Positions 56,510-64,000 of a DNA stretch of 64,000 nt are shown in pieces (positions within the stretch are counted from its first letter, which is position 1; each line of letters starts with the position of its first letter). The stretch is from NCBI GenBank assembly GCA_024397935.1, contig CP073743.1:1612001-1676000 (forward strand), given 5' to 3'. Origin of the DNA: a bacterium SCSIO 12844. GTDB lineage: Bacteria; Pseudomonadota; Gammaproteobacteria; Francisellales; Francisellaceae. Position numbers and translations under genes: made by a program. The notes under the pieces are model-generated. The model did no database searches and was not told where the DNA came from. It was given only the letters and a program-made list of their open reading frames with translations.

Positions 56510-56656
56510 TTATAATTCGTTCATTTCAATATTAAGATGACCCTCTTTATCAACAAATTTTTTCATTTCATACATAGGGAACTCTTCTATTTTTTCAGCT
56601 CGCTTAGTAGCTCTTCGTTGAGAAGCACTTCTAGCTTTATCATATGGATCTAGCAT
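56510..56656 (-). CDS. 48-aa basic protein coupled to the truncated protease gene
   Basis: 48 aa reading LDPYDKARSASQRRATKRAE and then EKIEEFPMYEMKKFVDKEGH near the end (positions overlap by one residue). The ATG at 56656 overlaps the end of the upstream 56640-56954 gene by 17 bases in another frame, and AAGGGGA precedes it. This points to translational coupling. It is basic at the start, acidic at the end, with no recognised family. Alternatively it is the displaced tail of the upstream protein after a frameshift. Confidence 0.45.
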   Translation of the reverse strand: MLDPYDKARSASQRRATKRAEKIEEFPMYEMKKFVDKEGHLNIEMNEL

Positions 56657-56954
56657 ATGCTCTAATCCCCTTCTCTACGTTATAAAATTTTAATTTTGAG
56701 ATTTCATATTCTTCTTGAAAAAAGGACTCTACCTTATCAAGAACTTCTTCAACATCATAATTACCTGAATATTGTATTGCAGAGCGATTAGGATCAAAAA
56801 TTACAAGAGATGAGTCATCATGATAAAACAAAACTGCATGGCCTGGTTTTTTATCAGGTGCACATAAGCCAACAATATATACCCCCTTCTCTTGTGAATC
56901 CATATAATGCTTTAAGCCATTTTTCAAGTCGCCAAGTTCATAATTTTTTATCAC
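56640..56954 (-). CDS. C-terminal half of a C58-type (YopT/AvrPphB-like) protease
   Basis: 104 aa, GTG start with a weak ribosome site. KPGHAVLFYHDDSSLVIFDP followed by N gives H39 and D54, spaced 15 as in AvrPphB, and the F-D-P-N motif of the C58 family. The catalytic cysteine, which should lie about 100 residues upstream, is absent, and only a 108-bp gap separates it from the next gene. It looks like a 5'-truncated protease or a domain kept for another use. It overlaps the 48-aa gene downstream. Confidence 0.5.
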   Translation of the reverse strand: MIKNYELGDLKNGLKHYMDSQEKGVYIVGLCAPDKKPGHAVLFYHDDSSLVIFDPNRSAIQYSGNYDVEEVLDKVESFFQEEYEISKLKFYNVEKGIRAYARSI

Positions 56955-56985
56955 ACCTGTTATTTAAAGATATGGAATTTCTTTA

Positions 56986-57006
56986 ATTTATGGTTTATAT
57001 ATAACT
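56986..57006. repeat. 21-bp copy of the AGTTATATATAAACC repeat
   Basis: On the minus strand it matches 21 consecutive bases of the 26-bp repeat found at 28997 and 30180. It lies in the gap upstream of the truncated C58 gene. Confidence 0.6.
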
Positions 57007-57062
57007 AGTTTTTAAATTAATAAGAACATCTGTTTGTCCTATGACATGTTGATATTCTATAG

Positions 57063-59018
57063 CTAAATAGCTACAAGCCCATATCTCTGATCATAAGCTC
57101 TTTGATCATGTGGTGAATTATGTCTATTTGCAACTAAAGCTTGTTCTTGCATATGTAAAAATAATGAGTCAGGTTGAGCTAATAGTTTTGGCAATTGCAT
57201 TTCTTGCTCATGAGTATGAACATGTTGTTTTTCTACTGCAATTGCAGTTGTTATGTAGTTTGATAATAACTGTGATCCTATTGCATTTAATTGTTGATTC
57301 ATACCAACTGTCGATGCTAACTCATTTACTGCTAAAAATAAAAATAAACTGGTAGATAAAAAAGTTTGTGATGTATCACACCTTTGTATTGCCTCACCTA
57401 AATCTTCTATTAACTGTTTAATTGACCTTAAAGCATCAACTTTAGAAATTGTTTCTATTTCAGGTAACTGAACCTCGTGTAATTGATTTATTTGAACATA
57501 ATCAATAAAATCAGTTAAATCACTTATCATCTTCTCTATTTGACTAGATGATAGTAAATCATCAACACTTGGTTGAGATAACCTATCACTCCATAATTCA
57601 ACCGTTTCATTTAATCTTTCTACTTTCATTTCTCGAATTCTATTTCTAGCCCATTTTCTAATTTCTTCATGCGCATCTTCATATAAAATTAGATCTAATG
57701 GCCCATGCTTATCGATCATCATCATCTTTTTCAATTGTTGTTGAAATTCTATTTTATCTAAGTCATCACCTAAATTTAAATAACCCTGTTGACGTTTTAC
57801 ATCTTCGACTGTTGGTGCTTTTGTTACCGCATACTTCCAATCTTCTAATTCTTGATAATCTAATTGGCGATTTGATTGTTCTATAATTTCACACGATACT
57901 TCATCAGATTGAAGGTCATCAACTTTTTGAGCGATTATTGTAGCATTACTTTTTAATGATGTTAAAAATATTTCTTCAGAATGTGTATTGCCAAATAAAT
58001 GCCTATTTAATGTATCTGTTTGATCAAAAACATCTAAATATTGTGCATCAACAAATTGCCCAGGATTATCATATGCACTATGTAACGCTAATATCATACA
58101 ACTACGTGAATACCCTGCTTCAGTACGGTAGCGATGATGCACTAAAGATCCTGCAGCAAATACTGTTGTTAGTGGTTTATCTGGATGTGTTACCTCAACT
58201 ACTTGTGGATTAAGTGTATCTGTAACTTGACGTTGAATATCAAATACATTACCAACGGAATCCTCTGTAATAAAGATAGAGCCGTTTTCTGTCGACCAGG
58301 CTTGTCCATCTTTATCAACTAAACAATTTCTTGATGCATGATGCGTCCCTGGAATAACAACAAAATTCTGTCCCTTAGGCCCACTAACTTTACCTTTTTC
58401 CCAAGTAACAATAATTTTGTACTCATCATTAAAAGGTGTATTATCAATATGCAGCATATTATCTTGCGCTTTGATTGACATTGGTTCTGCATTTTTTGCT
58501 CTTGCATCAACAAGTCTAACAGGTGCACCAATTTGATAGGATACTAATGCAATTAATAAGGGATGCATAAAAGCATTATTAAAACCACTATTACCTAAAT
58601 AATCTAAGTGATTGGCAAGATTAACATAAGAATGTATCCAGCTTTTATTACCATGCGTTTCTAATAAATGATCATAGTGATCTACAAGATCTTTAAAGGC
58701 ATCTTGATTAATTAAGTCAGCAAAAATCATAGCTCCTTTTTGGTGTAGGCCATCAGCCATAATTAGAAAATTATCTAAATATTTTTCTGCTATCTCATCA
58801 TCATATAATTCATTCCATTGATCATATAAACTATCAATTAATTTTTTTCTAAATTCATCTTTAGATTCCATATGCCTATATTTTTTATACGCTTGAGGTT
58901 TATTTATCTTATCAACGGTTACTAATTCAGGCGTAATTTTTCTAGAGAGATTTGCTCTTTGTAGCATTAGTTCATTTGCCTGACTATCTGTAATAGAAAG
59001 GTTCAATTTAAATTTCAT
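57063..59018 (-). CDS. Large protein with phytanoyl-CoA-dioxygenase-like core
   Basis: 651 aa, no signal peptide. Residues about 90-315 fit a 2-oxoglutarate/Fe(II) dioxygenase of the PhyH type: H190 and D192 in NMLHIDNTPF, the P-G-T-H motif at 223-226 (GSH position), a distal histidine in AGSLVHHRYRTEAG (293-295) and R305 as the possible 2-oxoglutarate arginine. The last 330 residues are helical, Asp/Glu-rich and unassigned. The ATG has CTGGAG upstream. The substrate is unknown. The coding style resembles the effector-like genes of this window; a host-directed oxygenase is possible. Confidence 0.65.
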   Translation of the reverse strand: MKFKLNLSITDSQANELMLQRANLSRKITPELVTVDKINKPQAYKKYRHMESKDEFRKKLIDSLYDQWNELYDDEIAEKYLDNFLIMADGLHQKGAMIFADLINQDAFKDLVDHYDHLLETHGNKSWIHSYVNLANHLDYLGNSGFNNAFMHPLLIALVSYQIGAPVRLVDARAKNAEPMSIKAQDNMLHIDNTPFNDEYKIIVTWEKGKVSGPKGQNFVVIPGTHHASRNCLVDKDGQAWSTENGSIFITEDSVGNVFDIQRQVTDTLNPQVVEVTHPDKPLTTVFAAGSLVHHRYRTEAGYSRSCMILALHSAYDNPGQFVDAQYLDVFDQTDTLNRHLFGNTHSEEIFLTSLKSNATIIAQKVDDLQSDEVSCEIIEQSNRQLDYQELEDWKYAVTKAPTVEDVKRQQGYLNLGDDLDKIEFQQQLKKMMMIDKHGPLDLILYEDAHEEIRKWARNRIREMKVERLNETVELWSDRLSQPSVDDLLSSSQIEKMISDLTDFIDYVQINQLHEVQLPEIETISKVDALRSIKQLIEDLGEAIQRCDTSQTFLSTSLFLFLAVNELASTVGMNQQLNAIGSQLLSNYITTAIAVEKQHVHTHEQEMQLPKLLAQPDSLFLHMQEQALVANRHNSPHDQRAYDQRYGLVAI

Positions 59019-59254
59019 AACTAAATAAACTCCAGTTTAATATCTGTTTATTAAGTCCATTATATTTGTAATCAGTCATATAAAAATTCATTTGATAGCA
59101 AATATACCTAAAAACTGAAACTTATAAGTCTAATCTATGATTATTTAAAATTACCAAATTGAGAGTTGATTTTAGTTTATATTGTTGAGTTATAGTTGTT
59201 TTATTTATGAATTAAATTATATTTGTGAAAACCATATTTTGAAATAAAATTGAA
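59019..59254. other. AT-rich spacer
   Basis: Upstream region of the 651-aa gene. Apart from its ribosome site nothing recognisable is present; the rest of the gap to 59621 is filled by two gene fragments. Confidence 0.5.
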
Positions 59255-59455
59255 TTAAGCAATACTTTCTAGAGTAGATGATTGATTAACAGTATAATGT
59301 CCTTGAGAGAATGGGGATGGGACTATACTTTTATCAGAAGATACCACTGAGCAAATAACTTTTCTGTATTTTTCAAATTCAACACAAATATCATTAAATG
59401 CCTCCTCATGATGATTTAATTGTTCATCTTTAGCTGCAAATAAGTAATGGTTAAA
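59255..59455 (-). pseudogene. 3' gene fragment, minus strand
   Basis: 66 open codons without a start, reading KDEQLNHHEEAFNDICVEFE and later SSDKSIVPSPFSQGHYTVNQ before the stop. The frame begins abruptly at the junction with an oppositely oriented fragment. It is the tail of an unknown, effector-like gene. Confidence 0.5.
59406..59422. repeat. 17-bp inverted repeat, left arm
   Basis: TCATGATGATTTAATTG, the exact reverse complement of 59511-59527. The two arms lie in the two inverted gene fragments and encode the shared QLNHHE. Confidence 0.7.
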
Positions 59456-59645
59456 TCAAGAAACTAAAAATATTCAAAAAACCAACCAAGCATTAACAGA
59501 TAAATTTGCACAATTAAATCATCATGAAAAAGGCATTATTAAAAATATTTTAGAATTTAGTTCGCCATCACACCTTAAATTTTTTGAATATCAAACTAAA
59601 TTAAATAAACAGAAAGAAAACTTAAAATTGCTCACTAACCTGTAA
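59448..59645 (+). pseudogene. 3' gene fragment, plus strand
   Basis: 65 open codons without a start, reading FAQLNHHEKGIIKNILEFSS then KQKENLKLLTNL before the stop. It overlaps the end of the secreted-protein gene by 24 bp and meets the minus-strand fragment head to head near 59450. It is probably the tail of a related gene left by an inversion or deletion. Confidence 0.5.
59511..59527. repeat. 17-bp inverted repeat, right arm
   Basis: CAATTAAATCATCATGA, pairing with 59406-59422 across an 88-base gap centred on the fragment junction. Confidence 0.7.
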
Positions 59646-60152
59646 TTCTTGAAGAATTGGTTTGCCAAGCTTTTTAGGTGTCATTTTATAAAATTTTATA
59701 TTAGATGGTTCCATTTTAAGATCAATTTGAACATTACTTAAAGATTCTTGTGGTTGACAATAAATACGACTACCCTTCTCTTCAGTTAGAGGGTCACGCC
59801 ATAGTATGCCAATACAACGTTTATTTTGTCGTGGTAAATCACGAACAACAATAACAGCTTTGTTTAATAGTTTGACTTTATATATGTTATTATGCATTTG
59901 GCTTTTGCTACACGTTGGCTTAAGCTGAACTTTTGTTATGTCATTACTAGCAATATTTAAGATATTCATTTCTTTATCATTTTTAATCTGCCAACACTCT
60001 GTTTTCTCAATTGCATAATATGATTGAGGATTATTATTATTAAAATAAAGTGTTAGCTCAGTATTATGATTTGATTGAGCAAAAACAACACTACTTGTTA
60101 ACAAAAATGCACTCGAGACTGTTAATATCGTTTTACCAAGTATTTTTTTCAT
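59622..60152 (-). CDS. Secreted hypothetical protein
   Basis: 176 aa with a signal peptide (TILTVSSAFLLTSSVVFAQS). The mature part has four cysteines (TECWQI, KPTCSKS, RCIGILW, RIYCQPQ), probably two disulfides, and beta-strand character. No family was recognised. A periplasmic or exported location is expected. It lies downstream of a drug exporter gene on the same strand, without an evident link. Confidence 0.6.
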   Translation of the reverse strand: MKKILGKTILTVSSAFLLTSSVVFAQSNHNTELTLYFNNNNPQSYYAIEKTECWQIKNDKEMNILNIASNDITKVQLKPTCSKSQMHNNIYKVKLLNKAVIVVRDLPRQNKRCIGILWRDPLTEEKGSRIYCQPQESLSNVQIDLKMEPSNIKFYKMTPKKLGKPILQELQVSEQF

Positions 60153-60256
60153 AAAAGCTTCTTTTTTTACCGCCTATATAAAGTATAGTATAAAGAAACA
60201 TTATTAAATACAAATTTTTACAGCACAAAATAATCAGAATTATTGATAAAAATTCA

Positions 60257-61693
60257 CTAACTTGCTGTCAATTGATGAATAACTTTCGGTGCACGAATCG
60301 TATAAGTAAGCATGCATAATACGCCTAAGCTACTAACTAGCATATAAATACAATAGGAATAATCTGGTAATGCGGTATTCCAATTAAGTTCAAAGTGACC
60401 GCTTGAAGCAATTAATACAGATGCAATAATAGCAACAGCAAAACTACTACCTAGTTGGATAATAGCACTATTAATTGTTGTTCCTGCAGATACACTTTCT
60501 TCATCTAAGCCTTTATAAACCCCGGTATTTGTGATTGTAATAAAACCACTGATTGCCCAACCTATGATAAATCCAAGAATAATAAAGGTAATTAAATTAA
60601 AATAAAGAAAGTTTAGTGCTAACAATAAATTAATACAAAATATCAAGGTTAATAAGATAATCATAAATCGCTTGTATAACCATCGAGTTAACAGTGGTTT
60701 AATCGTCCGTTTAGCAATCCAACTACCAATAACTACAGGAAACATAACCATACCTGAGTCAAAAGCTGAAAAGCCATGTTTTGTCTGTAAATATAATGGA
60801 AATAAGAAATTAAATCCCATTAAGAATAATCTAAGTAAAACATTCATATTTGCAAAAAATCTAAATAATGGATCTTTAAATAATCTGATATCAACAATAG
60901 GGTTTTCTTTTTTCAGTGCATAAAAAACATAGCTAGTCATTAATATAATACTAATAAATATAGCAATAACCTTTAGCTTCCAGCTAATACTTGGTTCAAC
61001 TAATGTATCCATAACAAATAACATTAAAGCTAATGATATGCTTAGCATTAAGAAGCCGAATAAGTCAAATTTAGTTTTTAAAGGCTGCCTTAGTTTTGGA
61101 AAAAATCGATGTAAAGCCCAAATTGCAAATAGTCCAATTGGCACATTAATAAAAAATATAACTCGCCAATTTAACCATGTTGTAATTGCTCCCCCAACAA
61201 TAGGGCCTAATAGTGGTCCGATAATAACAATTGTTGCAATAAAAGACAGTGCTGATACTAATTTATGTGGAAAGAGCCTAACCATAATTAATCGCCCTAT
61301 TGGCATAGCAAATGCACCAAATACCCCTTGAAATGCTCTTGCAACAACAAGACTTACTTCTCCGTGAGCCATTCCACAAGCAACTGAAGATAAAACAAAG
61401 CCTAATGTTGCTAAAGATAAAACTCTAATAACACCAAAGCGATCAGCCATCCAGGCAGCACAAGGAATGAACATACCTAAAGTTAATAAATAAATTGTAA
61501 TGGCAACTTTTAACTGAATCGGGTTAATTTTAAAATCAAATGCTATTTGGGGCAGTGCTGTATTTAGGACACTGGTATCAATTAACTCCATTATCATAAT
61601 AAAGCAAATGGTTAATAAAATAAGCTTCTCTTTTGCATCAAAAGTTGGAATTTTATTATTTTTAGTTTTTTCATTTTTAATCGTTTCTGACAT
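60257..61693 (-). CDS. DHA2-type MFS multidrug exporter (EmrB/QacA-like)
   Basis: 478 aa with about 14 membrane segments. DHA2 motifs: IMELIDTSVLNTALPQIAFD, the loop AAWMADRFGVIRVLSLATLG, and GPLLGPIVGGAITTWLNWRV followed by IFFINVPIG. AGGGGG precedes the ATG. No EmrA-like adaptor gene is adjacent. It exports drugs or toxic metabolites by proton antiport. Confidence 0.9.
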   Translation of the reverse strand: MSETIKNEKTKNNKIPTFDAKEKLILLTICFIMIMELIDTSVLNTALPQIAFDFKINPIQLKVAITIYLLTLGMFIPCAAWMADRFGVIRVLSLATLGFVLSSVACGMAHGEVSLVVARAFQGVFGAFAMPIGRLIMVRLFPHKLVSALSFIATIVIIGPLLGPIVGGAITTWLNWRVIFFINVPIGLFAIWALHRFFPKLRQPLKTKFDLFGFLMLSISLALMLFVMDTLVEPSISWKLKVIAIFISIILMTSYVFYALKKENPIVDIRLFKDPLFRFFANMNVLLRLFLMGFNFLFPLYLQTKHGFSAFDSGMVMFPVVIGSWIAKRTIKPLLTRWLYKRFMIILLTLIFCINLLLALNFLYFNLITFIILGFIIGWAISGFITITNTGVYKGLDEESVSAGTTINSAIIQLGSSFAVAIIASVLIASSGHFELNWNTALPDYSYCIYMLVSSLGVLCMLTYTIRAPKVIHQLTAS

Positions 61694-61832
61694 AAATACC
61701 CCCTGCTATTGGGAAAAGAATAAGAAAATTAGATCATTATTCTAAACTTTATATCGACTATTTTCAATTTGTGCGTATCATTCTTTATAGGTATTATGCT
61801 TATTAAAAATGAAGGTGTAATTAGAAATACTA

Positions 61833-62831
61833 ATGGCTATTAATTCTAATGAACAAAATATAAGAAAGATTACTATAGCACCAATGATGGATTGGACAGA
61901 TCGTCATTATCGCTATTTTATGCGTCTTATTTCAAAATATTGCATGCTTTATACTGAAATGGTCACAACTGGCGCAATATTAAATAATAAAGATGACAAA
62001 CGTTTTTTAGCTTATGATACTTGTGAACACCCAATCACACTTCAATTAGGTGGCAATAATATAAACGATCTAGTTGAATGCACAAAAATAGCCGAAGATC
62101 ATGGTTATGATGAAGTCAATTTAAATGTAGGCTGTCCTAGTGATCGAGTATCTTCAGGAGAATTTGGTTTATCGTTAATGGCTAAACCTCAACTCGTTGC
62201 AGAATGTATTGATGCGATGAAACAAGCTGTATCAATTCCAATTTCAGTTAAAATGCGCACAGGTTTTGATCATGAGGACAGCTTTGAGCAATTACATCAT
62301 TTTGTTGATTTATTAAATCAAATAAATATTAACTATATCTGTATTCATGCACGCAAAGGCTGGCTGCGCGGATTAAGCCCTAAAGAAAATCGAACCGTTC
62401 CACCACTTAACTATGATACCGTTTATCAAATTAAACAACTCTACCCTCACCTACCAATTGGTATTAATGGTGGTATTACAACACTAACAGAAGCTGAAAA
62501 TCACCTTCAATCCGTTGATAGTGTTATGATTGGTAGAGCTGCTTATAATACACCTTATTTATTTTCAGATGTTGATCAACGTTTTTATAATGAACATGCA
62601 CATATACCTGAGCGTATGGAAATCATGGAAAACTTCTTTCCTTATGTTGAGAAAGAATTACAAAATGGTACAAGGTTGCACCATATTACCCGACATATTT
62701 TAGGCTTATTTCAGGGCATTCCTGGTGCAAGAGCATTTAGACGATACTTAAGTGAACATGCACCAACAGTTAGTGATATTGCAATTCTTAAAAATGCATT
62801 AAATTTAATTTCAGGGGAAGATGTTGCATGA
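61833..62831 (+). CDS. dusA: tRNA-dihydrouridine synthase A
   Basis: 332 aa. FMN-dependent reduction of uridines in the tRNA D-loop. TIM barrel motifs: ITIAPMMDWTDRHYRYFMRL, the catalytic cysteine in VNLNVGCPSDRVSSGEFGLS, SVKMRTGFDH, IHARKGWLRGLSPKENR and MIGRAAYNTPYLF. GAAGG precedes the ATG. The end overlaps the tusB start by 4 bp. Confidence 0.95.
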   Translation: MAINSNEQNIRKITIAPMMDWTDRHYRYFMRLISKYCMLYTEMVTTGAILNNKDDKRFLAYDTCEHPITLQLGGNNINDLVECTKIAEDHGYDEVNLNVGCPSDRVSSGEFGLSLMAKPQLVAECIDAMKQAVSIPISVKMRTGFDHEDSFEQLHHFVDLLNQININYICIHARKGWLRGLSPKENRTVPPLNYDTVYQIKQLYPHLPIGINGGITTLTEAENHLQSVDSVMIGRAAYNTPYLFSDVDQRFYNEHAHIPERMEIMENFFPYVEKELQNGTRLHHITRHILGLFQGIPGARAFRRYLSEHAPTVSDIAILKNALNLISGEDVA

Positions 62832-63124
62832 TTTTACATATACTTAACTCAACATCACAAAAAGCATTAAACAACTTAGAAAGTGTAATTAATCACAATG
62901 ATGCACTTATTTTAATAGAAGATGCAATATACCTACCTTACTTTTACACTGATTTATTAAAGCCTTTTAAAGAATTTTCTATTTATCTTTTAGATAGTGA
63001 TGCAAAAGCACGCGGAATTAATCAAGAGTTAAACTGTGATATTTTTTCTTTTGTACTGGCGGATTACGCCCAATTTGTAATACTTTGTTGTCAATATGAT
63101 AAAACGATTAGCTGGTGTAAGTAA
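62828..63124 (+). CDS. tusB: TusB/DsrH-like sulfur relay protein
   Basis: 98 aa. LHILNSTSQKALNNLESVIN, then DALILIEDAIYLPYF matches the TusB/DsrH pattern of a short Rossmann-like strand followed by an I-E-D-x-V/I-Y motif; the end ISWCK is typical. TusBCD passes sulfur to TusE and MnmA for 2-thiouridine at tRNA position 34. tusC and tusD are not adjacent, so the assignment rests on sequence and on coupling to dusA, another tRNA-modification gene. Confidence 0.75.
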   Translation: MILHILNSTSQKALNNLESVINHNDALILIEDAIYLPYFYTDLLKPFKEFSIYLLDSDAKARGINQELNCDIFSFVLADYAQFVILCCQYDKTISWCK

Positions 63125-63309
63125 CTACTTCTTTAAAAAGAATATCTAAAAATATCCTACTTACTTTTTAATTTTTTTAAAGTATTAATTTCATAAAACT
63201 TTTCAAGTTAAATCAATGAAATATTTCTAAGTTTTATTAATAGCTATATATTTAGTATCATAATTATATGACATTTTATAATCATACAAACTTTATAAAA
63301 AGGAAAATA

Positions 63310-64000
63310 ATGAAAAAGGAATATTTTTTGTATGCACTAGCAGGAATAGCAGCATCTTTGACAACTATTTACCTATATAAAAAACTAAATAAAAAAGAAA
63401 AACCTATTGATAACTTACTGATTACTTGTACTGATACCTTGCAGTTATCAAACTTCAAACAATTAGTTCTACTTGTTGAAGATGAATCATTTCATAAAAA
63501 ATATCATAATCTTTTAAAATTATTCGAAGAACATAATAAAAATGATGCTTTTTTAATTAAACTTGAGGCTGATAAAAGAAATTTAATCAATATCAAAAAT
63601 AATCCTATATTTAGATACTCATCTATGTTTAGAAGACCATATTTAACTCAAATGATCCATAATTTTTCACAAGAAATAAAACAAAATTCAATTGAAATTA
63701 TGGCTTATTTAGATGATAAAATGTTTATGAATGATTTGAAAAATGAATTAAAAAAACAAGGTGTTTTATTTATCCCTTACACAACCAAATATTCTGTAAT
63801 GAAAGCCTACCAACATATTTCAGATGAACTACAAAAACATAAATTTAAAGACTTAAACTTCTTATGCTGGTCACACGGTCATGGCACACCTTTTTATCAT
63901 TTTGCTAATTTATCAGCCATACTTGTAAAAGATATATTAAACCAATTAAATGATCGTGATATTACGGCTAAAGTAATCTTACTGGGAAGCTGTTTTAGTG
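63310..64000 (+). CDS. Membrane-anchored caspase-like protein, 3' end outside window
   Basis: 230 residues visible, open to the window edge. AAGGA precedes the ATG. An N-terminal membrane helix (YFLYALAGIAASLTTIYLY) anchors it. The charged middle ends in FLCWSHGHGTPFYHF (H189/H191) and, 37 residues on, VILLGSCFS with C228. The order His-Gly, then Gly-Ser-Cys-Phe-Ser at a strand end is the caspase/clostripain (clan CD) pattern. It may be an effector, a toxin or a bacterial defence protease; the missing part is needed to decide. Confidence 0.6.
   Translation, partial: MKKEYFLYALAGIAASLTTIYLYKKLNKKEKPIDNLLITCTDTLQLSNFKQLVLLVEDESFHKKYHNLLKLFEEHNKNDAFLIKLEADKRNLINIKNNPIFRYSSMFRRPYLTQMIHNFSQEIKQNSIEIMAYLDDKMFMNDLKNELKKQGVLFIPYTTKYSVMKAYQHISDELQKHKFKDLNFLCWSHGHGTPFYHFANLSAILVKDILNQLNDRDITAKVILLGSCFS

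Noticed and set aside
57110-58213. Several plus-strand frames inside the 651-aa gene
   Set aside because: Low-complexity Leu/His-rich translations with no motifs; shadows of the minus-strand gene.
1-64000. CRISPR arrays and tRNA/rRNA genes
   Set aside because: No regularly spaced repeats, no cas genes, and no T-arm-like GTTCRA pattern within a cloverleaf were found on either strand.

Overview
The window is chromosomal DNA of a strongly AT-rich gammaproteobacterium. A near-perfect gammaproteobacterial dif site, a fused folK-folP gene and the general gene content suggest a member of, or relative of, the Francisella/Fastidiosibacter group, or another host-associated AT-rich lineage. That placement is an inference. 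Ordinary metabolic genes are interspersed with single genes that resemble effector proteins of intracellular bacteria (ankyrin, papain-like protease, kinase-like, caspase-like, long coiled-coil proteins). No secretion-system genes, tRNA, rRNA, CRISPR array or prophage were found here.

Layout. 1-4.5 kb: branched-chain amino acid operon, ilvC (5' end cut off), a threonine-synthase-like enzyme fused to a LeuA-type regulatory domain, and ilvD. 4.5-10 kb: minus-strand group with an ankyrin protein, acetyl-CoA synthetase, a papain-like protein ending in a CAAX-like box, an outer-membrane barrel and a GNAT enzyme. 10-16.4 kb: ClpP-like protease, polA, DUF2147 protein, OPT transporter. 16.4-20.3 kb: secreted GH8 and GH18 glycosidases and a photolyase. 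20.3-26.2 kb: MFS transporter, two coiled-coil proteins of unknown function and a complete insertion sequence whose inverted repeats and 9-bp target duplication can both be read. 26.3-35.4 kb: PLD-type nuclease, gtrAB, trmL, a double GrpB gene between 26-bp direct repeats, ychJ, MATE transporter, and an AraC regulator divergent from a ferredoxin-reductase-AlkB hydroxylase fusion. 35.6-40.1 kb: kinase-like protein with a small partner, FAD oxidoreductase, small membrane protein. 40.2-45.5 kb: potD, rnhB, an acyl-CoA-synthetase-like gene and fused pabBC. 45.8-51.5 kb: papain-like protein, LysR/MFS divergent pair, small genes and an alpha/beta hydrolase. 51.6-54.3 kb: folB, folKP, AI-2E family permease. 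54.3-56.5 kb: an 0.88-kb gene-free, structure-rich stretch holding dif, followed by a tyrosine recombinase. 56.5-60.2 kb: truncated C58-like protease, a 651-aa protein with a phytanoyl-CoA-dioxygenase-like core, two gene fragments in inverted orientation and a secreted protein. 60.2-64 kb: DHA2 exporter, dusA, tusB and the start of a membrane-anchored caspase-like protein.

How they work together. ilvC, the ThrC-like enzyme and ilvD supply isoleucine and valine; the LeuA-type tail suggests that the PLP enzyme is feedback-controlled. pabBC, folB and folKP are three steps of one folate pathway. The two secreted glycosidases suggest chitin or chitosan use. dif marks the replication terminus region, and two KOPS-like octamers to its left point towards it. 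The most interesting points are the ThrC-LeuA fusion, the set of H-x14/15-D papain-like proteins (one with a CAAX-like end), a shared AGGGTTGYA-type leader before effector-like genes, the dif-recombinase locus with its nested stem structure, and the AlkB fusion.
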